DNA from: Lampris incognitus
Lineage: Eukaryota; Chordata; Actinopteri; Lampriformes; Lampridae
Direction: 5' to 3'
NCBI RefSeq assembly: GCF_029633865.1
Contig: NC_079224.1
Span: 24,702,395-24,766,394, forward strand
DNA length: 64,000 bases
Shown: in pieces, positions 61,832 to 64,000 of the stretch
Numbering within the stretch: the stretch's first letter is position 1
Layout: every line of letters begins with the position of its first letter
Made by a program: the position numbers and the translations under genes
Notes under the pieces: generated by a model
Seen by the model: only the letters and a program-made list of their open reading frames with translations
What the model was told of the DNA's origin: nothing
Database searches by the model: none

Positions 61832-63504
61832 CTGTGGGAGAAGGAGAAAACAGGATAAGTTCAGAGCGATGTTATATTAGGACTACAGTGGCCCTGTATC
61901 CCATGATTCACTGTGGGAACACTGGCGAGTGATGAGGGATCAGGTGTCTTTCACCTAAAGGCTCTGGAAGGAAAATATGATTCTAAATTGGCCTTTTTAC
62001 ACTGGGATTCAGAATAAATGTAACACATCATACTCAAGAACACCTCCGCAACGCCCCAGTTCCATCTTGTTAAGTTGGGTCTGGCCAGTCCTCTATTGTA
62101 ACTATGCTAAGATCCTCGCAATATACATTCATGTATAAGCCTGGATTGTTAAATACTGGAGACTGTGGTATTCACATGTGTGCGTGTCTGTGTGCACATG
62201 AGAGTATGAAGCTGTGCTACATTACTGTACTAGTCGCTGTGTGGTGAGATGGTCAGTGCGGTGGACTAACATGTTACCACAGTGTATGGTTCCTTTTGCT
62301 TTGCTCGGGGACGGAAAAACAGAGGAACAGCCAAAGAACAAATGAAAGGGGAGAAGAAAAGAGGAGATTAAGATACACACTGGAAAAGAGTGGAATGGTG
62401 AGCTCGGCTGGGCTGAAATTTGTCCCACAGCTGCCTCTGGTCTAACCTGCTGGTTTAAGATGCCCCTAAGGGTTTTAGGCCTGTCTGAATTGGCCCTACC
62501 ACCGTGTGATGGATCACACTCCCCCCAACCGAACCTCACAGAACCACAAGATAGGGTTTCACTAGAACAGGCGACAACTGTGAGGGCTGGTTGATCAGTA
62601 ATACGGCTGTTTTGTGAGAGTGTTGGTGTGTGCAAGCCACGACTGTTGGTTTCTCCAGTTGTATGTATTTGGAGCAATGGCTTGGTTAGACAAGTGCCAT
62701 CAAACACACAAGTACTATGATCAACTCTAATCAGGATTAATCACTGATGACAGCAAAAGACAGATAGGATGAAGACGTAGTGTCTGTTGGCTGACCTGGC
62801 AATGTGGTCAATATGTAATACAGAACATTTCAAACTTGCCGTTGTAATTCTAGAATTATAAAATGATTTCACAGCACCAACGACGTGCAGTAAATCAAAT
62901 GGCTTCAGAGGCTGGCAGTAGTTAAAGAGTTCCCAACACTAAAGTCAAACAGATTTCCATTAATTAGCCTTCTGTAGCTGCTGATGAGCATGTAAATGAT
63001 GATGATGATGATTATGATGATGATGATGATGACAAATGCCATGTGTTCACTGGAAGTTTAGGCAAAGGTTATCATCATACTGAGCTCATAGTTTACACAT
63101 CAGCAAACCAGTGACATCTTTGATTCCACCAGGCTTGAGTATAAACACCGGGATTAATGGCATGATGGGGAGTCATGAGAGCATTCATAAATTCATTGCT
63201 GGATGTAAACGCTAAAGCGAATGTTCGCCAGCTGCGTCGCGCGTGCATTCCATCCGGTTGGCGGTCGCATCATATCTGGCTCCTGGTCGTAATGTTCTTC
63301 AGCAGCATGGCAGACACAGCAGAGCAGCAAAGTTTTGGTGTTTTTGTGTCACCCAGTGACATGGGTGAATGAGCTACGTGTCAGTTACAATATATGTACA
63401 ACTATTTAAAGTTGTTTTCTAGTTCAAATTGTTTCCCCATTTCTTGCCACCCAGTTGGCCCAGTTGCCATGAGAGAAGAACAAATGAACAAACAAACAAA
63501 CATG
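61832..63504. other. Presumed last intron of st3gal3
   Basis: No further exon recognised. Contains (GAT)n near 62998-63032. Confidence 0.5.
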
Positions 63505-63888
63505 ATCCTGTTGCCTACCAACATGGGGATCGCTGGTTCAAATCCCAGTGTTACCTCTGGCTTGGTTGGGCAGCCCTACAGACACAATTGGCCGTGTCTG
63601 TGGGTGGGAAGCCAGATGTGGGTGTGTGTCCTGGTCGCTGCACTAGCGCCTCCTCTGGTTGGTCGGGGCGCCTGTTCAAGGGGGAGGGGGAACTGGGGGG
63701 AATAGCGTGATCCTCCCACGCGTTACGTCTCCCTGGTGAAACTTCTCACTGTCAGGTGAAAAGAAGCGGCTGGCGACTCCACATGTATCGGAGTAGAAAT
63801 GTGGTAGTCTGCAGCCCTCCCCGGATCAGCAGAGGGGGTGGAGCAGTGACCGGGACGGCTCGGAAGAGTGGGGTAATTGACCTTTCAC
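63505..63888 (+). repeat. SINE family 2, copy E, 5'-shortened
   Basis: Begins within the head ('gttgcctaccaacatgggg', B-box 'tggttcaaatccc') and runs through the usual body to 'gtaattgacc'. It lies inside the presumed st3gal3 intron, antisense to that gene. Confidence 0.86.
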
Positions 63889-64000
63889 AAAGTACCTCCC
63901 CAGAACGGTGCTTGTCCAATCCTACCTTAGCAATGGTCCGTCAAGCTTTCAAACACACAACAAAATGCTGAAACGGTGTGCCTATGGGATCTGCAAATCG

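Overview
The window looks like nuclear DNA of a ray-finned (teleost) fish. The evidence is three vertebrate genes with introns embedded in Tc1-like transposons, L2- and Tx1-type LINEs, tRNA-headed SINEs, hAT-type elements and Ty3/gypsy fossils, plus very many long (CA)n and (GA)n microsatellites. There is one 200-base assembly gap (45173-45372). No bacterial operon, CRISPR array, true tRNA or rRNA gene was seen.

Host genes. (1) A two-exon prostaglandin E2 receptor of EP4 type lies on the + strand (35779-36639 and 37047-37631, 481 codons). (2) Artemin, a GDNF-family neurotrophic factor, lies on the - strand: a signal/pro exon at 41212-41443 and a terminal exon at 40404-40917 carrying the seven-cysteine knot. 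Its first coding exon was not found, and the pro-region and knot lie in different reading frames. (3) The last coding exon of the sialyltransferase gene st3gal3 lies on the - strand (61742-61831). In human, ST3GAL3 and ARTN are neighbours in the same head-to-tail order on 1p34, so the right half is a conserved block. The EP4-type gene beside artn is not part of that human neighbourhood. It recalls the looser PTGER4/GDNF linkage on human 5p13, so it may be an old EP4 duplicate (ohnolog) rather than the mammalian PTGER4 orthologue.

Layout. 1-13 kb: small MITEs, a truncated gypsy fossil with one LTR, the 5' part of a hAT element with a BED finger, a SINE split by a Tc1 copy, a second Tc1 family, and a scrambled Tc1 copy containing a perfect 44-bp inverted repeat. 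13-24 kb: a SINE inside an unnamed repeat (here R3), a Tx1-like LINE, an L2-like LINE with a SINE inserted in its RT, and a second R3 copy. 25.4-31.2 kb: a Ty3/gypsy fossil with both LTRs, holding a nested LINE fragment and a nested hAT-type MITE. 32-34 kb: a tight hairpin, and a GTGTAGTGTT minisatellite containing a third R3 copy. 34-42 kb: the EP4-type gene and artn, facing each other. 42-64 kb: mostly introns or spacer, with SINE copies, GA/CA tracts, a degenerate minisatellite and the st3gal3 3' end.

No wholly new system with a definable function was found. The best leads are the EP4-type gene beside artn, the artn reading-frame break, R3 sitting in TG-rich arrays, and the scrambled Tc1 hairpin. 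All family assignments come from reading the sequence; no search was run.
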